NCBI RefSeq assembly: GCF_007829335.1
Contig: NZ_VIWO01000014.1
Location: 47,738 to 111,737 of the forward strand
Source of the DNA: Chitinophaga polysaccharea
Lineage (GTDB): Bacteria; Bacteroidota; Bacteroidia; Chitinophagales; Chitinophagaceae
Direction of reading: 5' to 3'
Length of the DNA: 64,000 bases
In this document: positions 26,159 to 34,831 of the stretch, one piece after another
How positions within the stretch are numbered: position 1 is the first letter of the stretch
Layout of the letters: the number at the start of each line of letters is the position of its first letter
The notes under the pieces: model-generated
Told to the model about the DNA's origin: nothing
Databases searched by the model: none
What the model saw: only the letters and a program-made list of their open reading frames with translations
Program-made: the position numbers and the translations under genes

Positions 26159-27088
26159 TTACCGCCTTCCGAGTTTCCTGAATGCCAGTGGAGAAAAGTT
26201 TGTTTTTGTTTTGAACAGCTTGGAAAAAGATTGCGGATATTCGAAGCCAAGTTCAAAAGCGATTTCATTTACCGACCAATCTGTCATTATCAGCTTTTCC
26301 TTCGCTTTTTCTATTATTTTTTCCTGTATATGCTGCTGGGTACTATTGCCCGTAAGGGTTTTAAGCAGACCGCTCAGGTAATTAGCTGAAATATTCAGCT
26401 GGCTGGATATATCCTTTACGGTTGGTATTCCTTTCTTTTCCAGTACGTCTTCAGAAAAAGCCTTTTCCAGTAGTGCATCTAACCGGCTCACTATACGGTG
26501 GTTGGTGATGTTGCGGGTAATGAATTGCCGCTGGTAAAAACGCGCCGAATAGCCCAGCAGGGCTTCAATGAGTGAAATAATGATTCCCTGGCTGAAAGTA
26601 TCAATGTTAGTGCGGTATTCCTGGTCAATGTTCATAAATAGTCTGCTAATAGTCTGTACTTCGCTTTCAGACAGGAACAGGGCTTCATTTACACTGTAAT
26701 CAAAAAAATCGTATTGTTTTATCTTTAGTGCCAGCGGGTGTTTCCATAGAAAGTCCGGGTGAAGGAGCAGCAACCACCCGGGCGAAGTTATTTCTTCGGC
26801 CTGACCAGTATTGAAACCAAAAACCCGTCCTGGCGCAATAAAGTTCATCATGCCTTTATCAAAATCATATTCCTGGTGTCCGTATTTCATTTGTAAGCAG
26901 GACTGGGCAGCGTTGCCCAGTCCGATAAAATAGAAATCCGTGGTTACGGCAATATCCAAATGCTGAGGTTGATTTTTTAATTCAGCGATATTGAGTACGC
27001 TGATCAGCGGATGTTTTGTGTCGGGCAGACTTCTCAGCTGCAACAGCTCAGCAATGCTTTTTATTTTCCGGGGCAGGTTACCGGCCAT
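26159..27088 (-). CDS. AraC-family transcriptional regulator
   Basis: A 309-residue protein with an N-terminal cupin-like sensor (about 40-150, 'GWLLLLHPDFLWKHPLA') and a C-terminal AraC double helix-turn-helix (about 215-305, 'TVKDISSQLNISANYLSGLLK' and 'SVNEIAFELGFEYPQSFSKLFK'). It follows the NmrA-type gene by 5 bases on the same strand, so the two form an operon and it may control that gene. Confidence 0.92.
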   Translation of the reverse strand: MAGNLPRKIKSIAELLQLRSLPDTKHPLISVLNIAELKNQPQHLDIAVTTDFYFIGLGNAAQSCLQMKYGHQEYDFDKGMMNFIAPGRVFGFNTGQAEEITSPGWLLLLHPDFLWKHPLALKIKQYDFFDYSVNEALFLSESEVQTISRLFMNIDQEYRTNIDTFSQGIIISLIEALLGYSARFYQRQFITRNITNHRIVSRLDALLEKAFSEDVLEKKGIPTVKDISSQLNISANYLSGLLKTLTGNSTQQHIQEKIIEKAKEKLIMTDWSVNEIAFELGFEYPQSFSKLFKTKTNFSPLAFRKLGRR

Positions 27089-27093
27089 AGTAG

Positions 27094-27957
27094 TTAGTTT
27101 TGATGATACCAGGTGGCATACTCCCTGGCAAAATCCCGTAGTTTTCGTTCTCCTAATACAGGTCTGTTAAGGTAATAATCTTTCTGCGCTTTCCCGTTGT
27201 GCATATTTTCCTGCATCTCTACCAACAATTCAGCCACCCTGGCCGATATACCCGAGGCTTCGAGTCCCTGCTTTACCTGTTCCCCCGAAGCGGTTATCCA
27301 TTGAAGCCCAGGCATCCCAATGGCTTCCCCTATAATTTGTGCAGCCTGGTTGCAGGTAAGTTCTTCGCTGGCTACATAGGTCACTTTTAAACTGTCGGCT
27401 ACCCGGCTGTTGATTTCTTCCGCAACGGCGGCGGCAATGTCTTCCGGCGCTACAAAAGCAATCATATCGTCTCCTCCATAATTGGATACGATCATGCCCT
27501 GTTGACGGATCATGTCTTTGAGATGATAGAAATTGCTGTAAAAAGGTCCGGGCCGCATAAAAGTCACCGCTACCCCGGGGAGTGCCTCAAACTTTTTCTC
27601 TGGCTGAACGGAGCTCAGCAAATGTGCTACCCAGCCACTGAGCATAATAACACGCTGTACCCCGGTTTCCCTGATGGCCAGGATATAATTATCGACCTGG
27701 CTGTTCCATACACTCAGATCTGTTGCCGTAAAATCTAACGGCGTCATGCAATAGACTACATCAGCTCCGGTAAAAGTTTTAATAAGAAAAGGCAGGTCGC
27801 TAATGTTGCCAATAGCTGGCTGGGCGTCCATTGCCCGTATCTGTTGTGCTTTACCAGGATCCGTACTGATAAGGGTAACCTGGTGGCCGCTCTTTACCAA
27901 CATTTCAGTGAGCGGTTTACTGATATTCCCAAGGGAACCGGTAACTACAATTTTCAT
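27094..27957 (-). CDS. NmrA-like NAD(P)-binding family protein
   Basis: A 287-residue atypical SDR: 'IVVTGSLGNISKPLTEMLV' replaces the usual GxxGxxG with GSLGNIS, followed by 'DVVYCMTPLDF' and 'RVIMLSGWVAH', with no YxxxK. Such NmrA/HSCARG-type proteins bind NAD(P) as redox sensors or act as quinone or isoflavone reductases. It is the first gene of a two-gene operon with the AraC regulator. Confidence 0.87.
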   Translation of the reverse strand: MKIVVTGSLGNISKPLTEMLVKSGHQVTLISTDPGKAQQIRAMDAQPAIGNISDLPFLIKTFTGADVVYCMTPLDFTATDLSVWNSQVDNYILAIRETGVQRVIMLSGWVAHLLSSVQPEKKFEALPGVAVTFMRPGPFYSNFYHLKDMIRQQGMIVSNYGGDDMIAFVAPEDIAAAVAEEINSRVADSLKVTYVASEELTCNQAAQIIGEAIGMPGLQWITASGEQVKQGLEASGISARVAELLVEMQENMHNGKAQKDYYLNRPVLGERKLRDFAREYATWYHQN

Positions 27958-28127
27958 TTTTGCAAGTTTGAATGGAACACAAAGTTCTAACCCGGATGTA
28001 GGAAAAAAGTGTTCAAATCTCGCAAGATTGTATGCAGATATATGGTGATATGCCGTAGAATTGACCTCTTCCCTTATCGGAAAAAGAAAACATCAGCGGA
28101 TCTGTCATTTTTATGAATACTCACTTT

Positions 28128-28157
28128 TAGCGGCTGGCTGCCAATAGCCAGCCGCTA
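28128..28157. terminator. Strong hairpin after the yhcG-type gene
   Basis: Perfect 12-base stem TAGCGGCTGGCT with its complement and a 6-base loop, 11 bases after the yhcG stop on the minus strand. It has no T run in that direction, so its termination strength is uncertain. Confidence 0.55.
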
Positions 28158-28167
28158 ATCCATCTGG

Positions 28168-29188
28168 CTATTTCGTTTGATAGTTGTCTTTTTCCTCAAA
28201 ATTCATCAGCTCTTTATTTACCTCCTCCAGCAATTGCTTTTCAGTTGGCAGATATAGCTCATACTGACTGGCAATGATTTGTTTTTGTCCTTCCGGCAGT
28301 GTGAACTTCACCACGGCGTCGTTTTTATCCACGCAAAGTAAAATACCTATGGTGGCGTTTTCGTGCGGCAGTTTCTCTATCCGGTCGTAGTAATTTACAT
28401 ACATCTGCAGCTGCCCGATATCCTGAGGGCCGAGTTTTTTAGTTTTTAGTTCAATAGTGACAAAACATTGCAGTAATCGGTTATAGCATACCAAATCTAC
28501 ATAGAATTCATCTCCATCAAGATGGATTCGTTTTTGCCTTGCTACAAATGAAAATCCGTTGCCTAATTCCAATAGGAAATCCTGGAGATGAGTAATAATG
28601 GCACTTTCCACATCTTTCTCATAATACGATGCTTCCCGCTTCAAGCCCAGAAATTCCAATAGCATAGGGTCTTTGATGATTTCTTTGGCATCGGAGGGAA
28701 GTTTTTCTTTTTTAGCCACCACCAGCACGCTTTCCTTGTCGTTACTCATCAAAAGTCGTTCATACAAACTACTGTAAACCTGTCTTTCTAATTGTCGTGA
28801 AGTCCAGTTGTTTTTGATCGTTTCGGCAATGTAAAATGTTCTAGCATTTTCATTACCAACGCTTAATAGCAGTTTGTACTGGGTCCAGCTCAATTGTGTC
28901 CGCAGTGCGGACGCAATTGGAAAGGTCCCGATAAAACTGTCTATACCAATGCAATTGTCTGGTAGTAAAGCCGCTGCCAAATTCCGGTTGAATCTTCTCA
29001 GAAAGATGCTTTATTAAATAGGTACCATAATCTGCCCGGTCTTTCCCGGCTTGTTCTTCTTCAAAAATACGTTTACCGATATGCCAGTACATCAGCGTCC
29101 GCTGATGGTCTACTGCGCGAATGGCCTTTTCTTTTGCATCTGAAATGATTGATTTGATGTCTGTAATAAAAGACTGGTTGATTAACAT
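28168..29188 (-). pseudogene. YhcG-type PDDEXK nuclease (DUF1016), interrupted by one frameshift
   Basis: Two overlapping frames together give a full DUF1016/YhcG protein of about 340 residues. The N-terminal half (29188 to about 28920) reads 'DHQRTLMYWHIGKRIFEEEQ' and 'TTRQLHWYRQFYRD'. The C-terminal half continues one frame over with 'FPIASALRTQLSWTQYKLLL' and the nuclease motif 'EFYVDLVCYN...FVTIELKT' (Asp, Glu-x-Lys). The shift lies in the run around 28918-28926. YhcG proteins are thought to be nucleases or accessory factors linked to restriction systems, and may interact with HNH/REase subunits. It may be a recent mutation or a sequence error, as both halves are intact. Confidence 0.8.
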
Positions 29189-29328
29189 AATGATGGTTTT
29201 ACGATTTGGGTTGATATGATTAACAAAATCTCTTTTTCGCTGGAACATTATCCAGGATTTGTTGCAAATAACACCGGGATATTATTGGGTTATGGTAATT
29301 TCTCCGGAGCTACCTACTAAAAACAAAA

Positions 29329-29363
29329 CAGCGATACAAGTTCTCACTGAACTTTTATCGCTG
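29329..29363. other. 15-base imperfect inverted repeat upstream of the first DUF4157 gene
   Basis: CAGCGATACAAGTTC (29329-29343) pairs with 29349-29363 with one mismatch across a 5-base loop. No gene on the plus strand ends before it. It may be a leader hairpin for the gene at 29504 or a terminator of something lost. Confidence 0.45.
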
Positions 29364-29503
29364 CTGTATTATGTAGAGAGTTGGTATTAGCTCCGGGAAC
29401 TTATTAAAAAGCTTTTAAAAACTATCTGAATTGATTATATTTACTATGACGAAAGTAAGTACAATCCGCTATCCGCACATAGTTGTTTAATTATCATTTC
29501 ATA

Positions 29504-30904
29504 ATGAACGCACACGTCGATAAAACCCAGCAAAGCAAAACCCTGACATCCCCTAACACGGCTGCTCAAAAGCAAGGCTACACTATTTCAGCTTTGAGAT
29601 TTGCTAATAACAGCCCAAATGCCATGGTGCAAAAAAAAATTCAGGACGTTATAAATAACAGCTCCCGGATGGAGGGATTAAATGCTTATCAGGGAATGGC
29701 AAATGATAGCCCTCGTGTTGCACAACTGGTAGCTTTTCGGGAAATGGCCAATAACCGCTCGACACAACAACAGTATACCATTCAGAGGAAAGAAAACAAC
29801 ACCGGGTTGCATGATAGTTTAAAGTCTGGTATTGAGCGTCTATCTGGTTATTCCATGGATGACGTTAAAGTCCATTACAACTCTGATAAACCTGCCCAGC
29901 TACAAGCGCTTGCCTATGCGCAAGGTACGGATATACATTTAGCACCCGGGCAGGAAAAGCATCTGGCTCATGAAGCATGGCATGTTGTACAGCAGAAGCA
30001 AGGCAGGGTAAAACCTACCATCCAGATGAAAGAAGGGGTGAATGTGAATGATGATGTTGGATTAGAAAAAGAAGCTGATGAGATGGGAGGAAAAGTACTC
30101 CAACAAATGAACGAAAATAAGAATGCTGAGGTAGTGAATAGGCCAGTGACTAACAAAACGATTCAACGTCAAATTCATTTTTCGGGTGGGGGAGCTGAGT
30201 ATCTACCACATTTAATTGATAATTTTTCTTTGAGAAGCCCTTACTTTAAAATGGTGGTTACTAATCCAGAAATTAACCTGACCGTCAATTTAAAAACAGG
30301 GGTCGCTAAAAATGAGAAAGAAAAAGGAAGCAATGGCTTGACGCAAGCTTTTATGAAATGTGGACGTAATACTTATTTCATGGGGCCTGGAAGCGATCCG
30401 GGTACACTTTTAAAAGCTGCCATGGATAGTAAAGATTATAAGAATTTAACGGGTATGGACATCGTTGTCAATATTTATCAAAACCCCGAAGAAGGTGTGA
30501 CAAAAAGCTTTGAAGCGATGATGGCCACTTTTGCGCATGAGTGGGAGTTACATATTCAACCAGCCCTTCAAATGTATGTTTTAATCAGAACGCGTGCGAA
30601 GGCAAAGGACCCACAGGAAAAAGGAAATGTAGACCAGGAATTGGCCGAACATACGGCATTGATGATGGGCGGCGAGGATGCAGAACATGCGGAAAAAACA
30701 TCCAGGTTTTCTCTGATTGTAACACTCCTGAAAGCAATGGAAACTATAAATGAAGGGGAAGGCGGTAGAAGAATGAAAATGGGATTCCTCGAGCAGGTAC
30801 ATAATTTACATATTACACCGGAAGAACTGGAGGAGTATGAACCTGAGCTCAAGGAGGAAGGCCTGACTGCTGAAACCTGGATAGAGGTATTGAGAGACAA
30901 GTGA
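29504..30904 (+). CDS. eCIS core (DUF4157) domain protein with a C-terminal putative metallo-effector domain
   Basis: A 466-residue protein with no signal peptide. The first ~95 residues carry loose repeats of the form ANNSPRxxQ ('FANNSPNAMVQ', 'VINNSSRMEG', 'MANDSPRVAQ', 'EMANNRSTQQ'). Next comes DUF4157 (about 103-205): 'DDVKVHYNSDKPAQLQALAYAQG' and the zincin-like helix 'LAHEAWHVVQQKQG' with His156-Glu-x-x-His160. The C-terminal ~260 residues carry a second motif, 'FAHEWELHIQPAL' (His345, Glu346, His350), and later 'AEHTALMMGGEDAEH'. DUF4157 proteins are the typical partners or payloads of extracellular contractile injection systems. No eCIS structural genes lie here. An injected metallo-hydrolase role is inference. 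Confidence 0.78.
   Translation: MNAHVDKTQQSKTLTSPNTAAQKQGYTISALRFANNSPNAMVQKKIQDVINNSSRMEGLNAYQGMANDSPRVAQLVAFREMANNRSTQQQYTIQRKENNTGLHDSLKSGIERLSGYSMDDVKVHYNSDKPAQLQALAYAQGTDIHLAPGQEKHLAHEAWHVVQQKQGRVKPTIQMKEGVNVNDDVGLEKEADEMGGKVLQQMNENKNAEVVNRPVTNKTIQRQIHFSGGGAEYLPHLIDNFSLRSPYFKMVVTNPEINLTVNLKTGVAKNEKEKGSNGLTQAFMKCGRNTYFMGPGSDPGTLLKAAMDSKDYKNLTGMDIVVNIYQNPEEGVTKSFEAMMATFAHEWELHIQPALQMYVLIRTRAKAKDPQEKGNVDQELAEHTALMMGGEDAEHAEKTSRFSLIVTLLKAMETINEGEGGRRMKMGFLEQVHNLHITPEELEEYEPELKEEGLTAETWIEVLRDK
30018..30096 (+). repeat. Shared DUF4157 exit block, copy 1 (copy 2 at 31187-31265)
   Basis: About 78 bases encoding IQMKxGVNVNDDxGLExEADEMG recur in the next gene 1169 bases downstream with only scattered changes. 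This marks a module boundary where different C-terminal domains have been attached. Confidence 0.8.
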
Positions 30905-30957
30905 TTAATAACCTGCCTACTTTTAGCATTTTTTACTGTCAAAAGGCCTGTGGCAAT

Positions 30958-32217
30958 ATGAATACGCATGCTGTCAAATTACAAGAAAATAAAAGCCAAC
31001 CGGTAGCGAAAGAGTTTGCTCAAAAGCAGCGCTCCGGTGAATCTCTCTTTCGGTCTGTGGACAACAGGCCTATAGCTATTACGCAAAGAAAGCTACAACA
31101 CATCGCGAACAACAGTCCAAGGATGAAGCAGGCAGCTCAGTTGCAATCAATGGCCCATAATTACCCTACACCTGAAGCACGGAAGGCCATCCAGATGAAA
31201 CAGGGAGTGAATGTAAATGATGATGCTGGATTAGAAAATGAGGCCGATGAGATGGGAAAAAAAGCATTTGAAATGAAAACCATTTCAAATGGGCATGACA
31301 CCAATGGCTTTAATCAGTCCATTTCGCAGTTGAAAAATGTGAATGGTATAACAACGGATGTGATTAGCTTTAAGCTCGCTAATGATAAACTAAATGTGGT
31401 GGAAGAAGACCATAAACACTCTGACCCCATCCGGGAGCAGGAAAAAGATTACAACGCATCATTAGGTTTGCCCAGAGAGGAATACTTTGAGGAATATCAA
31501 TTTCATTACAAAGATCCAGAGACAGAGGAACTGAAACCGGCTGATAATCCTGTCAAGAGGGTTGTTTTTGCAGCTGCTAAAGTATATGAATTGATAGAAT
31601 TTCTTAGCGAACAAATTGGGGAAATCTATAATCCAAATGACGTTGCTGGTGATGCAAAAGTAATTAATCAGATAGAAGAGACTTTAGAGAATATGGCTGA
31701 TGTTGAGCATATTTTAACCAATGAAAACATTGGCCTGGAGGATGAAGACTTTGAAAGAATACGCGATGATATTGAAGACTGTGCTTACTTAGCTGGATTT
31801 GCCATTGGTAACCTTCAGCGGAAATTGGCGGGCCATGCCCGTCCAAACGTGAGTCAGTTTAAGGAATTGACTGTATTGTTAAAGCAATATAATGAGAAGA
31901 TGCATCTGGGAGTAGGAGACCTGGCAGGGCGTGCCAATTTTCTGCTCACAGGTGAATTTCCTGCACAAGAACTGGATCAGTGGTTCCGCGGGCTCGATCC
32001 TGGAACATTAGTTTCTGCAACATCAATGAACCGGTCTGCCGAATTCTATACTGCGGCCCAGGCTGAGTACAAGACACCTGCTGTGTGGAAGGTCGGATAT
32101 GTTCACTTTGCGGAGATGGAGATGCAAGCAGCAAAAGATCCGGCAAAATATCACTCCGAACCACGTGACAGTTACGATGAAGAAGTACAGAAATTCATCC
32201 TGTCCAAATCAAAATGA
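30958..32217 (+). CDS. eCIS-associated protein lacking the DUF4157 metal core, with a different C-terminal domain
   Basis: A 419-residue paralogue of the upstream protein's front. It has the same leader repeats ('HIANNSPRMKQAAQLQSMAHN') and the same exit block ('IQMKQGVNVNDDAGLENEADEMG'), but about 80 residues between them, including HEAWH, are absent. The remaining ~300 residues, from 'VISFKLANDKLNVVEEDHKH', are mostly helical and acidic, with no family I recognise. It starts 53 bases after the first gene and is probably co-transcribed. The open frame extends back to 30901, but the ATG at 30958 starts the leader homology. It may be a second cargo that relies on the upstream partner. Confidence 0.75.
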   Translation: MNTHAVKLQENKSQPVAKEFAQKQRSGESLFRSVDNRPIAITQRKLQHIANNSPRMKQAAQLQSMAHNYPTPEARKAIQMKQGVNVNDDAGLENEADEMGKKAFEMKTISNGHDTNGFNQSISQLKNVNGITTDVISFKLANDKLNVVEEDHKHSDPIREQEKDYNASLGLPREEYFEEYQFHYKDPETEELKPADNPVKRVVFAAAKVYELIEFLSEQIGEIYNPNDVAGDAKVINQIEETLENMADVEHILTNENIGLEDEDFERIRDDIEDCAYLAGFAIGNLQRKLAGHARPNVSQFKELTVLLKQYNEKMHLGVGDLAGRANFLLTGEFPAQELDQWFRGLDPGTLVSATSMNRSAEFYTAAQAEYKTPAVWKVGYVHFAEMEMQAAKDPAKYHSEPRDSYDEEVQKFILSKSK

Positions 32218-32435
32218 AAAAGTAGGCATTCAAACAACTGGTGCTGCAACAGGAAAGCAAAAGTTTACATGGCTGTTGTCGGCCATTGAATGTTGGTTTA
32301 ACTCCCCGTCCACATTCGACCTCAATTTTAAAAGGATGATGCAACTTTCACCTGATGTAACCTAAAATTGCATCATATTGATATGAATGCCTTTAATACA
32401 GGCGAAGAAGATGCTGGTGTATGAGTTCTTTTTTA

Positions 32436-33020
32436 TTATGCGGATACCAGGCTTTCTACGCCCATTTGTTTTCTTAAATTCCCTAATGCATAACGCACCC
32501 TGCCCAACGCTGTATTAATGCTGATACCTATGGTTTGCGCTATTTCTTTATAGCTGAGGTCGGCATAGTAACGCAGTATTAATACTTCACGTTGCAGGCG
32601 GGGCAGGCGATCCAGCATCATGTTAATTTCTTCGGTGATCTCTGCTTTGATCATATGTTGTTCCTGGCTATGCTCTGACAGTTTCATGTTATTGCCCAGG
32701 TCGTCGTTGTAGTTCAGCACTATCTGTGGCCGGGTATGTGCTTTCCTGAAATGGCTGATACAGGCGTTGTGCGCAATTCTTACCGCCCAGGCCAGGAAAC
32801 GGCTGTTGTCCACATACTGATCGGATTGCAGTGCGTTTACAATTTTTACAAATACTTCCTGGAAAATATCTTCTGCCAGGTTACGATCTCTGACCAATAA
32901 TACGATAGTGGTAAAGATCCTGTTTTTATGGCGGTGTACCAGTGTGGTAAATGCCGGGTTATTTCCTGCAATATACAGGCGGATTAGCTCCTGGTCCGTA
33001 AGGTTACTATATAGGTTCAT
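32436..33020 (-). CDS. ECF-type RNA polymerase sigma factor
   Basis: A 194-residue sigma-70 family protein with region 2 ('ARDRNLAEDIFQEVFVKIVNAL'-like, about 45-65; 'RFLAWAVRIAHNACISHFRK') and region 4 ('LPRLQREVLILRYYADLSYKEI', 'SINTALGRVRYALGNLRKQ'). The ATG at 33020 is used; the frame reaches a TTG at 33044. It is separated from the upstream lipoprotein by a terminator, so it is its own transcript. No anti-sigma gene is adjacent. Its targets are unknown; the T9SS genes upstream are a reasonable guess. Confidence 0.9.
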   Translation of the reverse strand: MNLYSNLTDQELIRLYIAGNNPAFTTLVHRHKNRIFTTIVLLVRDRNLAEDIFQEVFVKIVNALQSDQYVDNSRFLAWAVRIAHNACISHFRKAHTRPQIVLNYNDDLGNNMKLSEHSQEQHMIKAEITEEINMMLDRLPRLQREVLILRYYADLSYKEIAQTIGISINTALGRVRYALGNLRKQMGVESLVSA

Positions 33021-33059
33021 GCTGGTTTCGTATAATGTTGTCAATGGATTTTGAGAAAG

Positions 33060-33083
33060 GGGCCGCCTTCAATAAGGCAGCCC
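33060..33083 (-). terminator. Terminator at the end of the long SusCD/T9SS gene run
   Basis: Ten-base stem (33060-33069 with 33074-33083; one position pairs as G-U on the minus-strand RNA) with a 4-base loop, 36 bases after the lipoprotein stop, followed by a short T-rich stretch on the minus strand. Confidence 0.7.
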
Positions 33084-33118
33084 TGTATATACTGAAGGTT
33101 GTATTAGCCAACCTAGTC

Positions 33119-33709
33119 CTAGTCTTTAAGATTTAAATATTTTTTCACCTGGTTGTAGTCATTCCAGTTGATCCCCGCCGCAGTTCTGGCGTTTACGCCA
33201 CCGGGAATAATCACATACCTGTATTGGTAACGTTTATCCGTGGCAGTGGTACTGATAGGCGCGTTGGCAATCAGGTCAATTTTACCGGCGGAAGCCAAAA
33301 ACCTCACGAGATAGCCGTATTCATCTACATACGGTAAGGGCTGTACGAACGGGGTGGCTGCCGTACCCAGGTTAATATATACGTTGATGGAAGCGTTAGC
33401 CAGCAATGTTGCACTGAGCTTGGCTGCAGTGAGCGTGTATCCGAACAGGATGGTGTTAATACTGCCATCCTGGTTACGGATGGTATCTACCGGCGCAAAC
33501 TTTACATCCTGCCAGGCAGAGTAAATAACGTTGGCGCTGCCCGGAACACCTGAATCACCTTTAGGGCCGGTGGCGCCGGGAATACCGGAAGGGCCGGCAG
33601 GACCAGCGGGACCAGCGGGGCCCTGTGCTCCGTCTTTGGAGCAGGCCACAAAAAATAATACAACGGCAGTGATCAATGCATAGGGCATAAAGCGTGTAAC
33701 CTGTTTCAT
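33119..33709 (-). CDS. Lipoprotein with a short collagen-like segment
   Basis: A 196-residue lipoprotein: signal 'LITAVVLFFVAC' with lipobox Cys near residue 23. Residues about 28-58 are Gly-X-Y triplets ('GPAGPAGPAGPSGIPG'), followed by a beta-rich domain. Collagen-like stalks of this type recur in small Bacteroidota lipoproteins. It is the last gene before a terminator in the run of T9SS genes, 54 bases after a PorP/SprF gene. Function unknown; perhaps a surface stalk. Confidence 0.83.
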   Translation of the reverse strand: MKQVTRFMPYALITAVVLFFVACSKDGAQGPAGPAGPAGPSGIPGATGPKGDSGVPGSANVIYSAWQDVKFAPVDTIRNQDGSINTILFGYTLTAAKLSATLLANASINVYINLGTAATPFVQPLPYVDEYGYLVRFLASAGKIDLIANAPISTTATDKRYQYRYVIIPGGVNARTAAGINWNDYNQVKKYLNLKD

Positions 33710-33763
33710 AATGACAATTGTTTGTTTTTTTATTTATGAATGAAAAGAAAAAAAGTAATGATG

Positions 33764-34798
33764 CTACCATACGTTCCGCGGGCAGGTGTCGCCATACTTA
33801 TTGCCCAGCAGGAAACCGATCATGATTTCATGTGTGCCTTTTGTAACGGTATTCAGCGAAGATGCCGTGTAGTCATAAGAGTAGCCAATGTTGAACTGTG
33901 AGTTGACGTTTACGCCAAACATGGCCGCCACGCCATCATGCAGCCGGTAGGAGGTACCCAGCCATAGCCGGTCGCGGTACATAAACCTGGCGTTGATATC
34001 TATGCTCAGCGGCATCGCTGTAATCATTTTCAGCATTACGGATGGCATCACATTGAGATCGTCATTTATCCATAAGCGATAGCCTGTTGTGAAAAATAAA
34101 TGTGGCACCAGTTTGCCGCTGTAAACGGAATCGCCTACTACCTTGCCGTTATCAAAACCAATTTGCTGCGGGATAATATTTTGTACAGACAGGCCCGCGA
34201 AATAATCGGCAGCGTAGAGCCAAAGTCCTGCGTTTACTTCAGGCTTCCATTTATTCAATACACCGGAACTGCTCCCCAGCACAGGATCGGAGGGATCAAA
34301 GAATTGCACTTTGCTGGCATCAAGACTTACCTGCTGCATCCCTATTCCGATGCCGGCACTCACGCTGGTTCTGGGGGAAAGGTTGATATGATGCGCATAG
34401 GCGCCTGTTACAGAAAAACGATTCAACGGGCCGGTCCTGTCGTTCAGCACAGTAAGCCCCACACCAGGATGTGGGGGCGGCGTAGTGTAATCCCGCCAGT
34501 AAGCCTTTCCCCGTGGATTATTGCCGTCAGGATCGAAGCCGGTGGGAGAGGCGGTACTGTAATCCGATTTACGCAAAGGACCCTGCAGGGTGAGGTAGGT
34601 AGTTACGGGTGAACCTTTCATACCTACCCACTGATGCCGGTGACTTAAACGCAGGTCCCAGTAATTTTCAATACCTGCCAAAGCCGGATTGATAATAAAT
34701 GGATTCATGATATACTGCGTATAATGTGGCTGTTGCTGTGCCTGTGCAAAATGCAGCAGTAGCAGCAGCAACCAACCTGTGAGCACAACGTTTTTCAT
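33764..34798 (-). CDS. PorP/SprF family type IX secretion membrane protein
   Basis: A 344-residue protein with signal peptide ('LLLLLHFAQAQQ') and the family opening 'PHYTQYIMNPFIINPALAG'. It ends with the barrel strand 'GTHEIMIGFLLG'. It is one of two paralogues in this run, flanking the OmpA-like gene. Two PorP/SprF copies beside two large cargo proteins suggest one partner per cargo. Confidence 0.92.
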   Translation of the reverse strand: MKNVVLTGWLLLLLLHFAQAQQQPHYTQYIMNPFIINPALAGIENYWDLRLSHRHQWVGMKGSPVTTYLTLQGPLRKSDYSTASPTGFDPDGNNPRGKAYWRDYTTPPPHPGVGLTVLNDRTGPLNRFSVTGAYAHHINLSPRTSVSAGIGIGMQQVSLDASKVQFFDPSDPVLGSSSGVLNKWKPEVNAGLWLYAADYFAGLSVQNIIPQQIGFDNGKVVGDSVYSGKLVPHLFFTTGYRLWINDDLNVMPSVMLKMITAMPLSIDINARFMYRDRLWLGTSYRLHDGVAAMFGVNVNSQFNIGYSYDYTASSLNTVTKGTHEIMIGFLLGNKYGDTCPRNVW

Positions 34799-34831
34799 GG
34801 ACCAGTGATTTTGGGTGAAACAGCCGGGCTG

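Noticed and set aside
31664..32365. Small ORFs overlapping and just following the second eCIS gene (to 32365)
   Set aside because: Out-of-frame readings of a well-supported gene; the tail after 32217 has no start codon of its own. The 218 bases up to the sigma gene otherwise show nothing definite.
33595..33626. GC-rich short repeats on the lipoprotein gene as a possible CRISPR-like or tandem repeat locus
   Set aside because: They are simply codons of Gly-Pro-Ala triplets in the collagen-like segment; no spacers.
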